This document shows, one piece after another, positions 35,100-43,600 of a stretch of DNA of 64,000 bases (position 1 is its first letter; each line of letters opens with the position of its first letter). This DNA comes from Mycolicibacterium lutetiense. Lineage in GTDB: Bacteria; Actinomycetota; Actinomycetes; Mycobacteriales; Mycobacteriaceae. The notes below the pieces were generated by a model, which was not told the DNA's origin, ran no database searches, and saw only the letters and a list, made by a program, of their open reading frames with translations. The position numbers were made by a program, and so were the translations under genes. The stretch lies in the NCBI RefSeq assembly GCF_017876775.1, contig NZ_JAGIOP010000001.1:62001-126000 (forward strand), given 5' to 3'.

Positions 35100-36662
35100 T
35101 TACGCGGTCTCGCCGGTGGTGGTGTCGAATGCTTGCGGTCCGCGCAGATGGGCCGCGGCCTGCGGGGCGGCGGATTCGGGAATGCCGTCGAGTTCGGTGC
35201 CGGCGACCAGGATCCCCTTGACGGTGCGGTAGCTCGGATCGCCCACAGCTATCGAACGGGCGCAGGCGGCCTCCAGGCGGACGTCGCCGACGGTCTTGCG
35301 CAGTGCGAGGACGCCTTGGGCGCTGCGCAACCGGTGGATGGCGTTGACTTCCATGAACTCGGCGATGACCTGGGTGCAGGCCGGTCCGACCTCGGCGGCC
35401 ACCCGGCGGCACCAGGTCGGGTTGCGCATCGTGAAGGCGATCTTCTCCGGCGGGTAGTGCTCAAAGTCGGTGGCCCGCCCGCGGTGATGGGTGACGTGGG
35501 TGGCCACCACGTCACCGCCGTGCACGATCTGCACGATGTCACCGCAGGTGCGAGCATGGACCTGCTGGCCCATCAGCCGCCACGGAACCGAGTACAGCGC
35601 CTTGCCGACCTTGACGTGGCAGTCGGTGGCGACCTTGCCCGTCGACCACACCGCGAGCTGAAATGCGTTCTGAGGCAACGGTAATAATGCACGTCGTTCG
35701 ACGGTGGCGAAGACGAACCCGGGTTGCTCACCGTCCAGCGCCCGCGACTGTCGCACCCCGGCGACCTCACGGCACCACGCCACCGCGGCGGCCTGCATCT
35801 GCTCCAGCGAGGTGAACTCCCGACCCCGCCAGAACGAGTCCCGAACGTATTGCATCGGCCGCTCGACGCGTGGTTTGTCCTTCGGCTTGTTCGCCCGCGC
35901 CGGATCGACCAGGCAGCCGTAGTGCGCACCCAGCTCGGCGTAGGCCTTGTTGATCTTCGGGTCATAGAGATCCGGTCGAGTGACACCGGTCTTCAGGTTG
36001 TCCGGGACCAGCCGGGCCGGGACACCCCCGAAGAACTCGAACGCCGCCACATGCGAAGCGCACCAGGAGGATTGATGCATCTTCAGGACCGGTTGGACGA
36101 ACAGGTGCCGTGAGTGAGCCAGCACCATCACGAACGCCCACACCGTGACGCGTCGACCGCTGACCGGGTCGAACCACATCCCGAGCTTGCCGTAGTCGAT
36201 CTGGGCTTCGCTGCCCGCCGGCACCGGCCCGCGCGGCACGGTCACCTTGTTGCGGGCCGCCTCCTCGGAAAGGTTCCCCGAGATCCACCTGCGCACTGAG
36301 GATTCCGAGGCGGCAACGCCATGCTCGTCGCGCAGCCGCTGCGCCACCGTCGCCGCACTGACCTCGGCTTTGAGCCAGTCACGGATCCGGTCGCGGTGCA
36401 CCTCGATCCCGGGCCAGGTCGTGGCCCGCAGGCCGGGGTCGGCGATCTCGGGGAACCACCGGCCGACATGGGCCGCCCACGCCGTCTCGGTGATCGGCAC
36501 TCCGCCGGGGGTCAGTGACTCCGCGATCGCCGGCGCCAGATACTTTGCGATGGTCTTGCGGTCGATGCCCAAACTCTCCGCGAGCTGGCGCTGGGACCGA
36601 CCCGCATGCCAATGGGTCAACAACTCGATCAGGTCGAACACGTCGAAACTTCTCCTCGCCAT
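35100..36662 (-). CDS. istA: IS21 transposase IstA
   Basis: A 520-residue DDE transposase. An N-terminal helix-turn-helix region (GRSQRQLAESLGIDRKTIAKYL, about 21-42) and a second one near 105-128 precede the catalytic core: Asp156 in QIDYGKLG, Asp221 in LVPDNLKT and Glu267 in KPRVERPMQYVRD. A C-terminal beta-rich domain follows. All key residues are present. The gene begins about 160 bases inside the element end at 36825. Confidence 0.94.
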   Translation of the reverse strand: MARRSFDVFDLIELLTHWHAGRSQRQLAESLGIDRKTIAKYLAPAIAESLTPGGVPITETAWAAHVGRWFPEIADPGLRATTWPGIEVHRDRIRDWLKAEVSAATVAQRLRDEHGVAASESSVRRWISGNLSEEAARNKVTVPRGPVPAGSEAQIDYGKLGMWFDPVSGRRVTVWAFVMVLAHSRHLFVQPVLKMHQSSWCASHVAAFEFFGGVPARLVPDNLKTGVTRPDLYDPKINKAYAELGAHYGCLVDPARANKPKDKPRVERPMQYVRDSFWRGREFTSLEQMQAAAVAWCREVAGVRQSRALDGEQPGFVFATVERRALLPLPQNAFQLAVWSTGKVATDCHVKVGKALYSVPWRLMGQQVHARTCGDIVQIVHGGDVVATHVTHHRGRATDFEHYPPEKIAFTMRNPTWCRRVAAEVGPACTQVIAEFMEVNAIHRLRSAQGVLALRKTVGDVRLEAACARSIAVGDPSYRTVKGILVAGTELDGIPESAAPQAAAHLRGPQAFDTTTGETA

Positions 36663-36832
36663 CGGCGCCCTTCCTCACGAGTCGAACCGTGAGTCGAGCG
36701 AACCTGCCTACGAGGCCCACGAGCGGCTGCCACACCGCCCGGGTGGCGGAATTACGTGACAGACGGGGTGGGGGAATTCCGTGACGGACGACCCTCAAGC
36801 TGGGGGAATTACGTGACCGCTGACACTGCCGG

Positions 36833-37545
36833 TCGCTTCGCACGACGAAGTGTCGCGGGAGTTCAAGTTGTTGACTGATCGTCGTGATGTTCTTGTGGGA
36901 CAACGGACCTCGGCGATCAACCGGGTGTTGTGGCATGTTCATGACCTCGATCCCGAGTGGGCCGCCGCGTTGGGCTCACTGACTGCTCTCAAGCATCAGA
37001 AGGCCCTGATGGTGTGGCTGGCCGAGCGGCCCGGTGTGGTCGCTGAAATCGCCCGCGCTGAGGTGGGCGACATCATCCGGCTCACCAGTGAGATCAACAC
37101 CTTGACCAACCGCTTGGCGGCCAGCATCGGCCAGGTCGCACCGACGCTGCTGGCGATTCCTGGCTGCGCGGAGCTCTCGGCGGCCAAGATCGTCGGCGAG
37201 GTCGCCGGCATCGGCCGGTTCACAAGTGAGGCAGCGTTTGCCTGCCATACCGGGGTTGCGCCCATCCCGGCGTGGTCTGGGGCCAGTGCCGGGCAGATGC
37301 GGTTAAGCCGGGCCGGCAACCGTCAACTCAACGCCGCCATCCACCGCATCGCCCTGACCCAGATTCGGATGACCGGCAGCCTCGGGCAGATCTACTTCCA
37401 AAAACTGATCGAGACCGGGAAAACCAAACGCGCGGCGCTGCGCTGCGTCAAACGCCGAATCGCTCGCCGCGTCTACCAAGCCCTACGCCGCGACGCCCAC
37501 GACCACCAAAACCCAGTCAAGCCGCCACAATCAGTGGCGGCTTGA
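36833..37545 (+). pseudogene. IS110 transposase, C-terminal part (split by IS21)
   Basis: The separated C-terminal portion (transposase_20 region) starts SREFKLLTDRRDVLVGQRTS and holds the helix-hairpin-helix-like segment LLAIPGCAELSAAKIVGEVAG and AWSGASAGQMRLSRAGNRQLN, where the family's catalytic serine lies. It carries no ribosome-binding site, so it is unlikely to be translated as an active protein. It ends eight bases before the element's right end. Confidence 0.88.
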
Positions 37546-37570
37546 CATAGGAGCTATTGCTCGCGGGAAA

Positions 37571-38911
37571 CTAGTGCGGGCCGGGCAGGCGTAGCAGCAG
37601 GCGTGCCCCGCCCAGTGGGCTGGATTCCAGGGTGGCTGTGCCGCCGTGCAATTCGGCTTGCTGGGCCACCAGTGCCAACCCCAGTCCGGAACCCAATCGG
37701 GACGCTGTCGACCCACGCGAGAAGCGGTCGAACACCATTTCGCGTTCTTCCTCGGGTACGCCTACTCCGTCGTCGTCGATCGAGATCTCCACGCCTTCGC
37801 GGGAGCTCACCGCCGACAACTGCACCCGGGTGGCGCCGCCGTGCTTCACCGCGTTGGCGATCGCGTTGTCCACTGCCAGCCGCAAGCCGGTCGGCAACCC
37901 GATGATGATCACGGTCGGTGACGGCGCCAGCGAGACCTCGAGGTCGGGGTAGACCCGGACCGCGTCGTGGGCGGCGCGGTCGAGCAGTTCGGTGATGTCG
38001 ACGGTGACGTGGTCGTCGGTGGTGGTCAGCTCGCCCTGCGCGAGCCGCTCCAGGGCGCCGAGGGTGGCCTCGATCCGCGACTGGGTGCGGATGACATCGC
38101 CGACCACTTCCTCGCGTTGATCGTCGGGCAGGTCGAGCGTGGACAGGACCTCCAGATTGGTCCGCATCGCGGTGAGCGGGGTGCGCAGTTCGTGGGCCGA
38201 CACCGAGGCGAAGTCGCGGGCCGACGTCAACGCGGCCTTGGTGCGGCCCTGTTCGGACCAGATGCGTTGCAGCATGCCGTTGACGGCGTCGGCGATCTCG
38301 ACGGCTTCGCTTGCGCCGCGGACCTCGACGTCGGGGGCCTCGTCGCTGACCTCGATCTCGCGGGTCTGCTCGGCCAGTCGTTTGAGCGGGCGGACCGCGA
38401 ATGCGGCCAGTACCCAGCCCAGTACGGTGGCCGCGCCGACGGCGAACACGCAGATGATGAGGACGCGGCGGTGCAGGTTGTTGGTGTCGGCGATGGTGGC
38501 GTCGTAGGTTGCGCCGACCGCCACCGACATGGGGCCCGGCGCGGGGATCTGCACGGTGCGTACCCGCCAGCGCACGCCGTCGATGTAGGTGTCGGCGTAG
38601 CCGTCGGGCAGTTCGGGGAGGATCACGTTCGAGTTCGACGAGATGTCGCCGGCCCGGCGGACGGTGATGACCGCGTCCTGATCGCTGGGGGAGCGGGGGA
38701 TCTCGCCGAGTCCGCGTGGCAGGAATGGGATGGCGAATCCGGCGGCCTCGTCGAGGCGGCGGTCCAGCCGTTCCTTGCGGTCGTTGGTGATGCCGACCCA
38801 GACGATGGTGCCGACGATGACGACGACGATCGCCGCGCCGATGGCGGTGGCGAACGCGACCCGGGTCCGCAGCGATGGTGTGCGGCGGAACATCCGGGTC
38901 AGCGGTTTCAT
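37571..38911 (-). CDS. prrB: Sensor histidine kinase PrrB
   Basis: A 446-residue kinase with two membrane helices (about 18-40 and 149-172) enclosing a sensor domain, a HAMP linker, the dimerisation domain with His240 in SVSAHELRTPLTA, and an ATPase domain with N-box DNAIANAVKHGG and G-boxes DDDGVGVPEEE and GSGLGLAL. It phosphorylates PrrA. The match to M. tuberculosis Rv0902c is strong; PrrBA is essential or important in mycobacteria and linked to respiration, pH and nitrogen responses. Its stop lies 16 bases from the IS110 right end, leaving the coding sequence intact. Confidence 0.95.
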   Translation of the reverse strand: MKPLTRMFRRTPSLRTRVAFATAIGAAIVVVIVGTIVWVGITNDRKERLDRRLDEAAGFAIPFLPRGLGEIPRSPSDQDAVITVRRAGDISSNSNVILPELPDGYADTYIDGVRWRVRTVQIPAPGPMSVAVGATYDATIADTNNLHRRVLIICVFAVGAATVLGWVLAAFAVRPLKRLAEQTREIEVSDEAPDVEVRGASEAVEIADAVNGMLQRIWSEQGRTKAALTSARDFASVSAHELRTPLTAMRTNLEVLSTLDLPDDQREEVVGDVIRTQSRIEATLGALERLAQGELTTTDDHVTVDITELLDRAAHDAVRVYPDLEVSLAPSPTVIIIGLPTGLRLAVDNAIANAVKHGGATRVQLSAVSSREGVEISIDDDGVGVPEEEREMVFDRFSRGSTASRLGSGLGLALVAQQAELHGGTATLESSPLGGARLLLRLPGPH

Positions 38912-38947
38912 GTCGCTATTGCCGTTGGTTTCTCGGGCGAGCGCTCA

Positions 38948-39667
38948 TTACTGCGTCCGGAGGACGAATCCGACCCCGCGGACCGTGTGCAGCAGTCGTG
39001 GTGCGCCGCCGGCTTCGAGTTTGCGGCGCAGGTACCCGATGAACACGTCCACCACGTTGGTGTCGGCGGCGAAGTCGTAGCCCCAGACCAGCTCCAGCAA
39101 CTGTGCTCGGGACAGCACCGCGGTCTTGTGCTCGGCCAGGACGGCCAGGAGGTCGAACTCGCGTTTGGTCAGATCTACGTCGACACCGTTGACCCGGGCG
39201 CGGCGGCCGGGGATGTCGACCTCCAGCGGGCCGACCTGGATGGTCTCGGACGAGAAGGTGGCCGATGCCCCACGCCGACGCAGCAGGGCCTTGACCCGGG
39301 CCACCAGCTCTTGCAGCACGAACGGCTTGACCAGGTAGTCGTCGGCACCGGCTTCGAGGCCGGCGACACGGTCGTCGACGCTGCTGCGGGCCGAGAGCAC
39401 GCAGACCGGCACGTCGTTGTCCATCGCGCGCAGTGCGGTCACCACACTCACACCGTCGAGCACGGGCATGTTGATGTCGAGCACGATCGCGTCTGGTCGG
39501 GTCTCGGTGGCGCTGCGCAGCGCCTCGGCCCCGTCCACGGCCGTCGATACGGTGAACCCGGACAGCCGCAGCCCGCGTTCCAGCGAGGCGAGCACGTCGG
39601 GGTCGTCGTCTACGACGAGGACCCGGGGCGAGGCCGTGCCACCGGTAGCGCTATCCATGACCGCCAT
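38948..39667 (-). CDS. prrA: Response regulator PrrA
   Basis: A 239-residue OmpR-family regulator. The receiver domain (about 15-128) has Asp20/Asp21, phosphoacceptor Asp64 in AIVLDINMP and the conserved Lys in DYLVKPF. The DNA-binding winged helix (about 140-237) has [30 protein letters not shown] and [10 protein letters not shown]. It is nearly identical to M. tuberculosis PrrA in remembered sequence. The ATG at 39667 or 39658 may be the start. It is followed by prrB after a 36-base gap. Confidence 0.95.
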   Translation of the reverse strand: MAVMDSATGGTASPRVLVVDDDPDVLASLERGLRLSGFTVSTAVDGAEALRSATETRPDAIVLDINMPVLDGVSVVTALRAMDNDVPVCVLSARSSVDDRVAGLEAGADDYLVKPFVLQELVARVKALLRRRGASATFSSETIQVGPLEVDIPGRRARVNGVDVDLTKREFDLLAVLAEHKTAVLSRAQLLELVWGYDFAADTNVVDVFIGYLRRKLEAGGAPRLLHTVRGVGFVLRTQ

Positions 39668-39743
39668 CTTGCCCGATGAACGCCGGTGAATCGCGTAGGC
39701 ACCCTGGGAAGTCTTTGACCTCAATTATTGTTCAGGTTTTACG

Positions 39744-41642
39744 GTGATGTCTATGAGTATGGAAACGGTGGCCAGGCAGTCGCTGTACCGGCAGACGCAT
39801 GCGCGCGACGGTGACCTGCGAGCACTGGCCGACCGGCGGCTGTTGTCGCGGATCTGGCGGTTCTCCGCGCGCCACCATCACAGGCTGGGTGGGTTCGTGG
39901 CGATCAGCGTGGTCAGCGCGCTGCTGACGGTGACGACGCCGCTGTTGGCCGGCCGCGTCGTGGACGTGATCACCCGGGGCGGCCCGTCCTCGACGGTGGT
40001 GCTGCTGGCCTGCACCATCGCTGCGATCGCGGTCGCCGAGGCGGCGGTGGCCCTGGTGACCAGGTGGTTGTCGTCGAATATCGGTGAGGGCCTGATCCTG
40101 GATCTGCGCACCGCGGTGTTCGACCACGTGCAGCGGATGCCGGTGGCGTTCTTCACCCGCACCCGGACCGGCGCGTTGGTGAGCCGGTTGGGTAACGACG
40201 TGATCGGGGCCCAGCGGGCGTTCTCGGACACGTTGTCGGGGATCGTCGCCAATGTCGTGACCTTGACCTTGACGTTGGTGGTGATGCTCAGCATCTCCTG
40301 GCAGATCACGCTGCTGTCGTTGGCCTTGCTGCCGTTGTTCGTGTTGCCCGCGCGTCGCATCGGCACCCGGATGGCCGGGCTGTCGCGGGAGGCGGCCATC
40401 CACAACGCCACGATGAACACCCAGATGACCGAGCGGTTCTCGGCCCCGGGCGCCACGCTGGTCAAGTTGTTCGGCAGTCCGGAACGTGAGTCCGGTGAGT
40501 TCGCGGAGCGGGCCGACCGGGTGCGCAATATCGGGGTGCGCACGGCGATGCTGCAGTCGACGTTCATGAACTCGCTGACGCTGATGTCGGCGCTCGCCCT
40601 GGCCCTTGTGTATGGGCTCGGCGGGCTACTCGCGATCGGCGGCCAGCTGCAGGCCGGTGCCGTGGTGTCGTTGGCGCTGCTGTTGACCCGGCTGTATGCG
40701 CCGCTGACCGCACTGGCCAACGCGCGGGTCGAGATCGCCAGTGCACTGGTGTCGTTCGAGCGGGTTTTCGAGGTGCTGGACCTGGTGCCGTTGATCGCCG
40801 AGAAACCCGATGCTGTCGGAGTGCCGGCCGGGCCTGTTGATATCGAGTTCGACCACGTCCAATTCTCCTACCCGTCCGCGGACAAGGTGTCGCTGGCCTC
40901 GCTGGAAGAGGTGGCGGCGTTGTCCGAATCCGACCTCGCCGGCGGGGACGAGGTGCTTCACGGGATTTCGTTCACCGCGGAGCCCGGGCAGATGGTGGCG
41001 CTGGTCGGTTCGTCGGGAGCGGGCAAGTCGACCATCGCGTCGCTGCTGGCCCGGCTTTACGACGTCGACTCCGGTTCCATCAAGCTCAACGGCGCCGACG
41101 TGCGGGACGTGACGTTCGCGTCGCTCAAGGACACCGTGGGCATGGTGACCCAGGACGGGCACCTGTTCCACGAGTCCATCCGCTCGAACCTGTTGCTTGC
41201 CAACCCGGACGTGCGTGAAGACGAGCTGTGGGACGCGCTGCGCCGGGCCCGGCTCGACGATGTGGTCGCGGCGATGCCCGACGGCCTGGACACGGTTGTC
41301 GGTGAGCGCGGATACCGTCTGTCCGGAGGGCAGCGGCAGCGGTTGACCATCGCGCGTCTGCTGTTGGGACGATCACGGGTGGTGGTGCTCGATGAGGCGA
41401 CGGCGTCGCTCGACTCGGCTTCGGAAGCCGCCGTGCAGCAGGCGCTGGCCGAGGCCCTGGAAGGGCGCACCTCGATCGTCATCGCCCACCGGTTGTCCAC
41501 GGTCCGCGCCGCCGATCTCATCCTCGTCGTCGAGGACGGGCGCATCGTCGAACGCGGCACCCACCGCGAACTGCTCGCCCGCGATGGCCGCTATGCCGAG
41601 CTTTACGACACGCAGTTCTCCGAGGAGGCGCCTGCGGCGTGA
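39744..41642 (+). CDS. ABC exporter, half-transporter
   Basis: A 632-residue type IV ABC exporter with six membrane helices (about 45-330) and one nucleotide-binding domain. The latter has Walker A GSSGAGKST, Q-loop VTQDGHLF, signature LSGGQRQR, Walker B VVVLDEATASLD and H-loop IAHRLST. All catalytic residues are intact, so it can act as a homodimer. A segment of about 25 residues (VSLASLEEVAALSESDLAGG) interrupts the strand region before Walker A, an uncommon insertion. It is divergent from prrA. The transported substrate is unknown. Confidence 0.92.
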   Translation: MMSMSMETVARQSLYRQTHARDGDLRALADRRLLSRIWRFSARHHHRLGGFVAISVVSALLTVTTPLLAGRVVDVITRGGPSSTVVLLACTIAAIAVAEAAVALVTRWLSSNIGEGLILDLRTAVFDHVQRMPVAFFTRTRTGALVSRLGNDVIGAQRAFSDTLSGIVANVVTLTLTLVVMLSISWQITLLSLALLPLFVLPARRIGTRMAGLSREAAIHNATMNTQMTERFSAPGATLVKLFGSPERESGEFAERADRVRNIGVRTAMLQSTFMNSLTLMSALALALVYGLGGLLAIGGQLQAGAVVSLALLLTRLYAPLTALANARVEIASALVSFERVFEVLDLVPLIAEKPDAVGVPAGPVDIEFDHVQFSYPSADKVSLASLEEVAALSESDLAGGDEVLHGISFTAEPGQMVALVGSSGAGKSTIASLLARLYDVDSGSIKLNGADVRDVTFASLKDTVGMVTQDGHLFHESIRSNLLLANPDVREDELWDALRRARLDDVVAAMPDGLDTVVGERGYRLSGGQRQRLTIARLLLGRSRVVVLDEATASLDSASEAAVQQALAEALEGRTSIVIAHRLSTVRAADLILVVEDGRIVERGTHRELLARDGRYAELYDTQFSEEAPAA

Positions 41643-41689
41643 GGTTAATCGCTTGCCTGTGATGGGAGGATTGATCCAGTGAGTGTCCA

Positions 41690-43600
41690 GTGAGCGAGCC
41701 TGCGATCGCTTCCCCCGCCACGCCGATCCGGACCAGTTCAGATCTGCGGCGGCTGCTGCCCTATCTCCTGCCGTACCGGGCCCGCTGGATCGTGATGCTC
41801 GTGGTGTCGGTGGTCAGCCTGGCTGCCACGGTGGCGATTCCGCTGATGACCAAGGCCGTGATCGACGGTCCGGTGCGTCATCAGGACCCGCACGGGTTGT
41901 GGGTCCTGGGTTCGGCCGCGGTGGCGGTCGGTGTCACCGAGGCGGTGCTGTGGTTCATCCGGCGCTGGATGGTCGCGCGGGCCACCATGGGCGTCGAGGC
42001 CGATATCCGCAAGGATCTCTATGGGCGGCTGCAGATCCTGCCGATGAGTTTCCACAGCCGCTGGCAGTCGGGGCAGCTGTTGTCCCGGGTGATGAACGAT
42101 CTGTCCACGATCCGCCGGTTCCTGTCGTTCGGGTTGGTGTTCCTGATCCTCAACACCCTGCAGATCATCGTGGTGACATCGATCCTGCTGGCGATGTACT
42201 GGCCGCTGGGCGTGGTGGTGCTGGTGTCGATCGTGCCGATCACGCTGACCGTGCTGCATTTCGAGCGGGAGTACAGCCGGTTGTCGCGGCTCGCGCAGGA
42301 CCAGACGGGCCACGTCGCAACCCATGTGGAGGAGGCCGCGCTCGGGATGCGGGTGGTCAAGGCCTTCGGCCGGGAGGACTACGTGTTCGACCGCTTCGAC
42401 GAGCAGGCCACCCACCTGTACGACACCCAGTTCGCCAGGGTGAGTGTGTCGGCGAAGTTCTGGACCGTGCTGGAGGTCATCCCCAATCTCACGTTGATCG
42501 TGGTGCTGGGTTTCGGTGCGTACGCGGCGGGCCACGGCCACGTCACCATGGGCACCCTGGTCGCGTTCATCACGATGATGCTGTCGTTGGTGTGGCCGAT
42601 CGCCTCGTTGGGCTTTCTGCTGTCGATGACCCAGGAGTCATTCACCGCGGCCAACCGGATCGCCGAGATCTTCGATGCCCCGGTCGATATCACCGATGGT
42701 CCGGTATCCCAACCGCCCCTCGGCGGCCGGCTGGAACTGCGCGACGTGGGGTTCCGATTCCCCGACGCGGAGGACTGGGCGCTGCGCCATGTCGATGCCG
42801 TCGTCGAACCGGGGCAGACGCTGGCGTTGGTCGGAGCCACCGGCTCGGGTAAATCGGCACTGGCCGCGCTGTTCTCACGGCTCTACGACGTCACCGAAGG
42901 CCAGATCCTGATCGACGGCCGCGATATCCGGGAGCTGAGCCTGCCTGCGCTGCGGCAGACGGTGGCCACGGCATTCGAGGATCCGACGTTGTTCTCGATG
43001 TCGGTTTCCGAGAACTTGCGGCTCGGCCGGGGTGATGCCACAGACGAGCAGATGGCACAGGCCATCGAGATCGCGGCCGCGCAGTTCGTCTATGACCTGC
43101 CGTTCGGCCTGGACACCCGGATCGGGGAGCAGGGCATGAGCCTGTCCGGCGGGCAGCGCCAACGCCTTTCGCTGGCCCGGGCCATCCTGGCGGCGCCCAA
43201 GATCCTGGTGCTCGACGACACCCTTTCGGCGCTGGACGTCCACACCGAGGCCGTCGTGACCGAAGCACTGGGCCGGGTTCTGCGTGGGGTGACGGGCATC
43301 ATCGTCGCGCACCGCGCGTCGACGGTGCTGCTGGCCGACCAGGTCGCACTGCTGCACAAGGTGGGTTCCGCTGGGGCAACCATCACCCACATCGGCAGTC
43401 ACTCGGAATTGCTGGCGCAGGTACCGCAATACCGTTACCTGCTGGCCGCCGATGACCAACTCGACGATGCCAGTGAGCGCAGCTGCGAGTGGGAGGACGA
43501 CGAGGAGCTGGGCCGTTTGCAGCGCGGGCACGCCGAGCGTACGGCCATCGATGAGGTGGGAGAACCGCCGCGTTTCGGTGCGGAGGTGCAGCGCAGATGA
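41690..43600 (+). CDS. ABC exporter subunit with degenerate ATP site
   Basis: A 636-residue exporter half with six membrane helices. The nucleotide-binding domain has Walker A GATGSGKSA and a canonical signature LSGGQRQR, but Walker B reads LVLDDTLSALD, with Asp in place of the catalytic Glu. The H-loop IVAHRAST is present. A charged C-terminal tail follows (about 590-636). It starts at a GTG and its stop overlaps the next gene's ATG by four bases. Asymmetry with that partner indicates a heterodimeric exporter. Confidence 0.92.
   Translation: MSEPAIASPATPIRTSSDLRRLLPYLLPYRARWIVMLVVSVVSLAATVAIPLMTKAVIDGPVRHQDPHGLWVLGSAAVAVGVTEAVLWFIRRWMVARATMGVEADIRKDLYGRLQILPMSFHSRWQSGQLLSRVMNDLSTIRRFLSFGLVFLILNTLQIIVVTSILLAMYWPLGVVVLVSIVPITLTVLHFEREYSRLSRLAQDQTGHVATHVEEAALGMRVVKAFGREDYVFDRFDEQATHLYDTQFARVSVSAKFWTVLEVIPNLTLIVVLGFGAYAAGHGHVTMGTLVAFITMMLSLVWPIASLGFLLSMTQESFTAANRIAEIFDAPVDITDGPVSQPPLGGRLELRDVGFRFPDAEDWALRHVDAVVEPGQTLALVGATGSGKSALAALFSRLYDVTEGQILIDGRDIRELSLPALRQTVATAFEDPTLFSMSVSENLRLGRGDATDEQMAQAIEIAAAQFVYDLPFGLDTRIGEQGMSLSGGQRQRLSLARAILAAPKILVLDDTLSALDVHTEAVVTEALGRVLRGVTGIIVAHRASTVLLADQVALLHKVGSAGATITHIGSHSELLAQVPQYRYLLAADDQLDDASERSCEWEDDEELGRLQRGHAERTAIDEVGEPPRFGAEVQRR

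Larger units (their letters stand above)
34185..36825 (-). mobile_element. IS21-family element inserted in the IS110 transposase gene
   Basis: A 2,641-bp element with ends TGTCGACCGTCGCGTAATTC and, inverted, TGTCAGCGGTCACGTAATTC, starting TG and ending CA. Flanking CTGCCGG copies at 34178-34184 and 36826-36832 form the target duplication. Repeated GTCACGTAATTCC-like units near both ends are the multiple terminal repeats of IS21 elements. It encodes IstA and IstB in the order istA-istB on the minus strand. Both genes look intact, so the element may still be mobile. Confidence 0.92.
33595..37553 (+). mobile_element. IS110-family element, interrupted by IS21
   Basis: Boundaries are inferred from the CT dinucleotides at 33593-33594 and 37554-37555, which fit the core duplication of IS110 elements, and from guide matches in the left-end RNA. 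Without the nested IS21 and its 7-bp duplication the element is about 1,311 bp, normal for the family. It has no terminal inverted repeats, as expected. It sits between arfC and prrB, downstream of both, and disrupts no gene. Confidence 0.8.
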
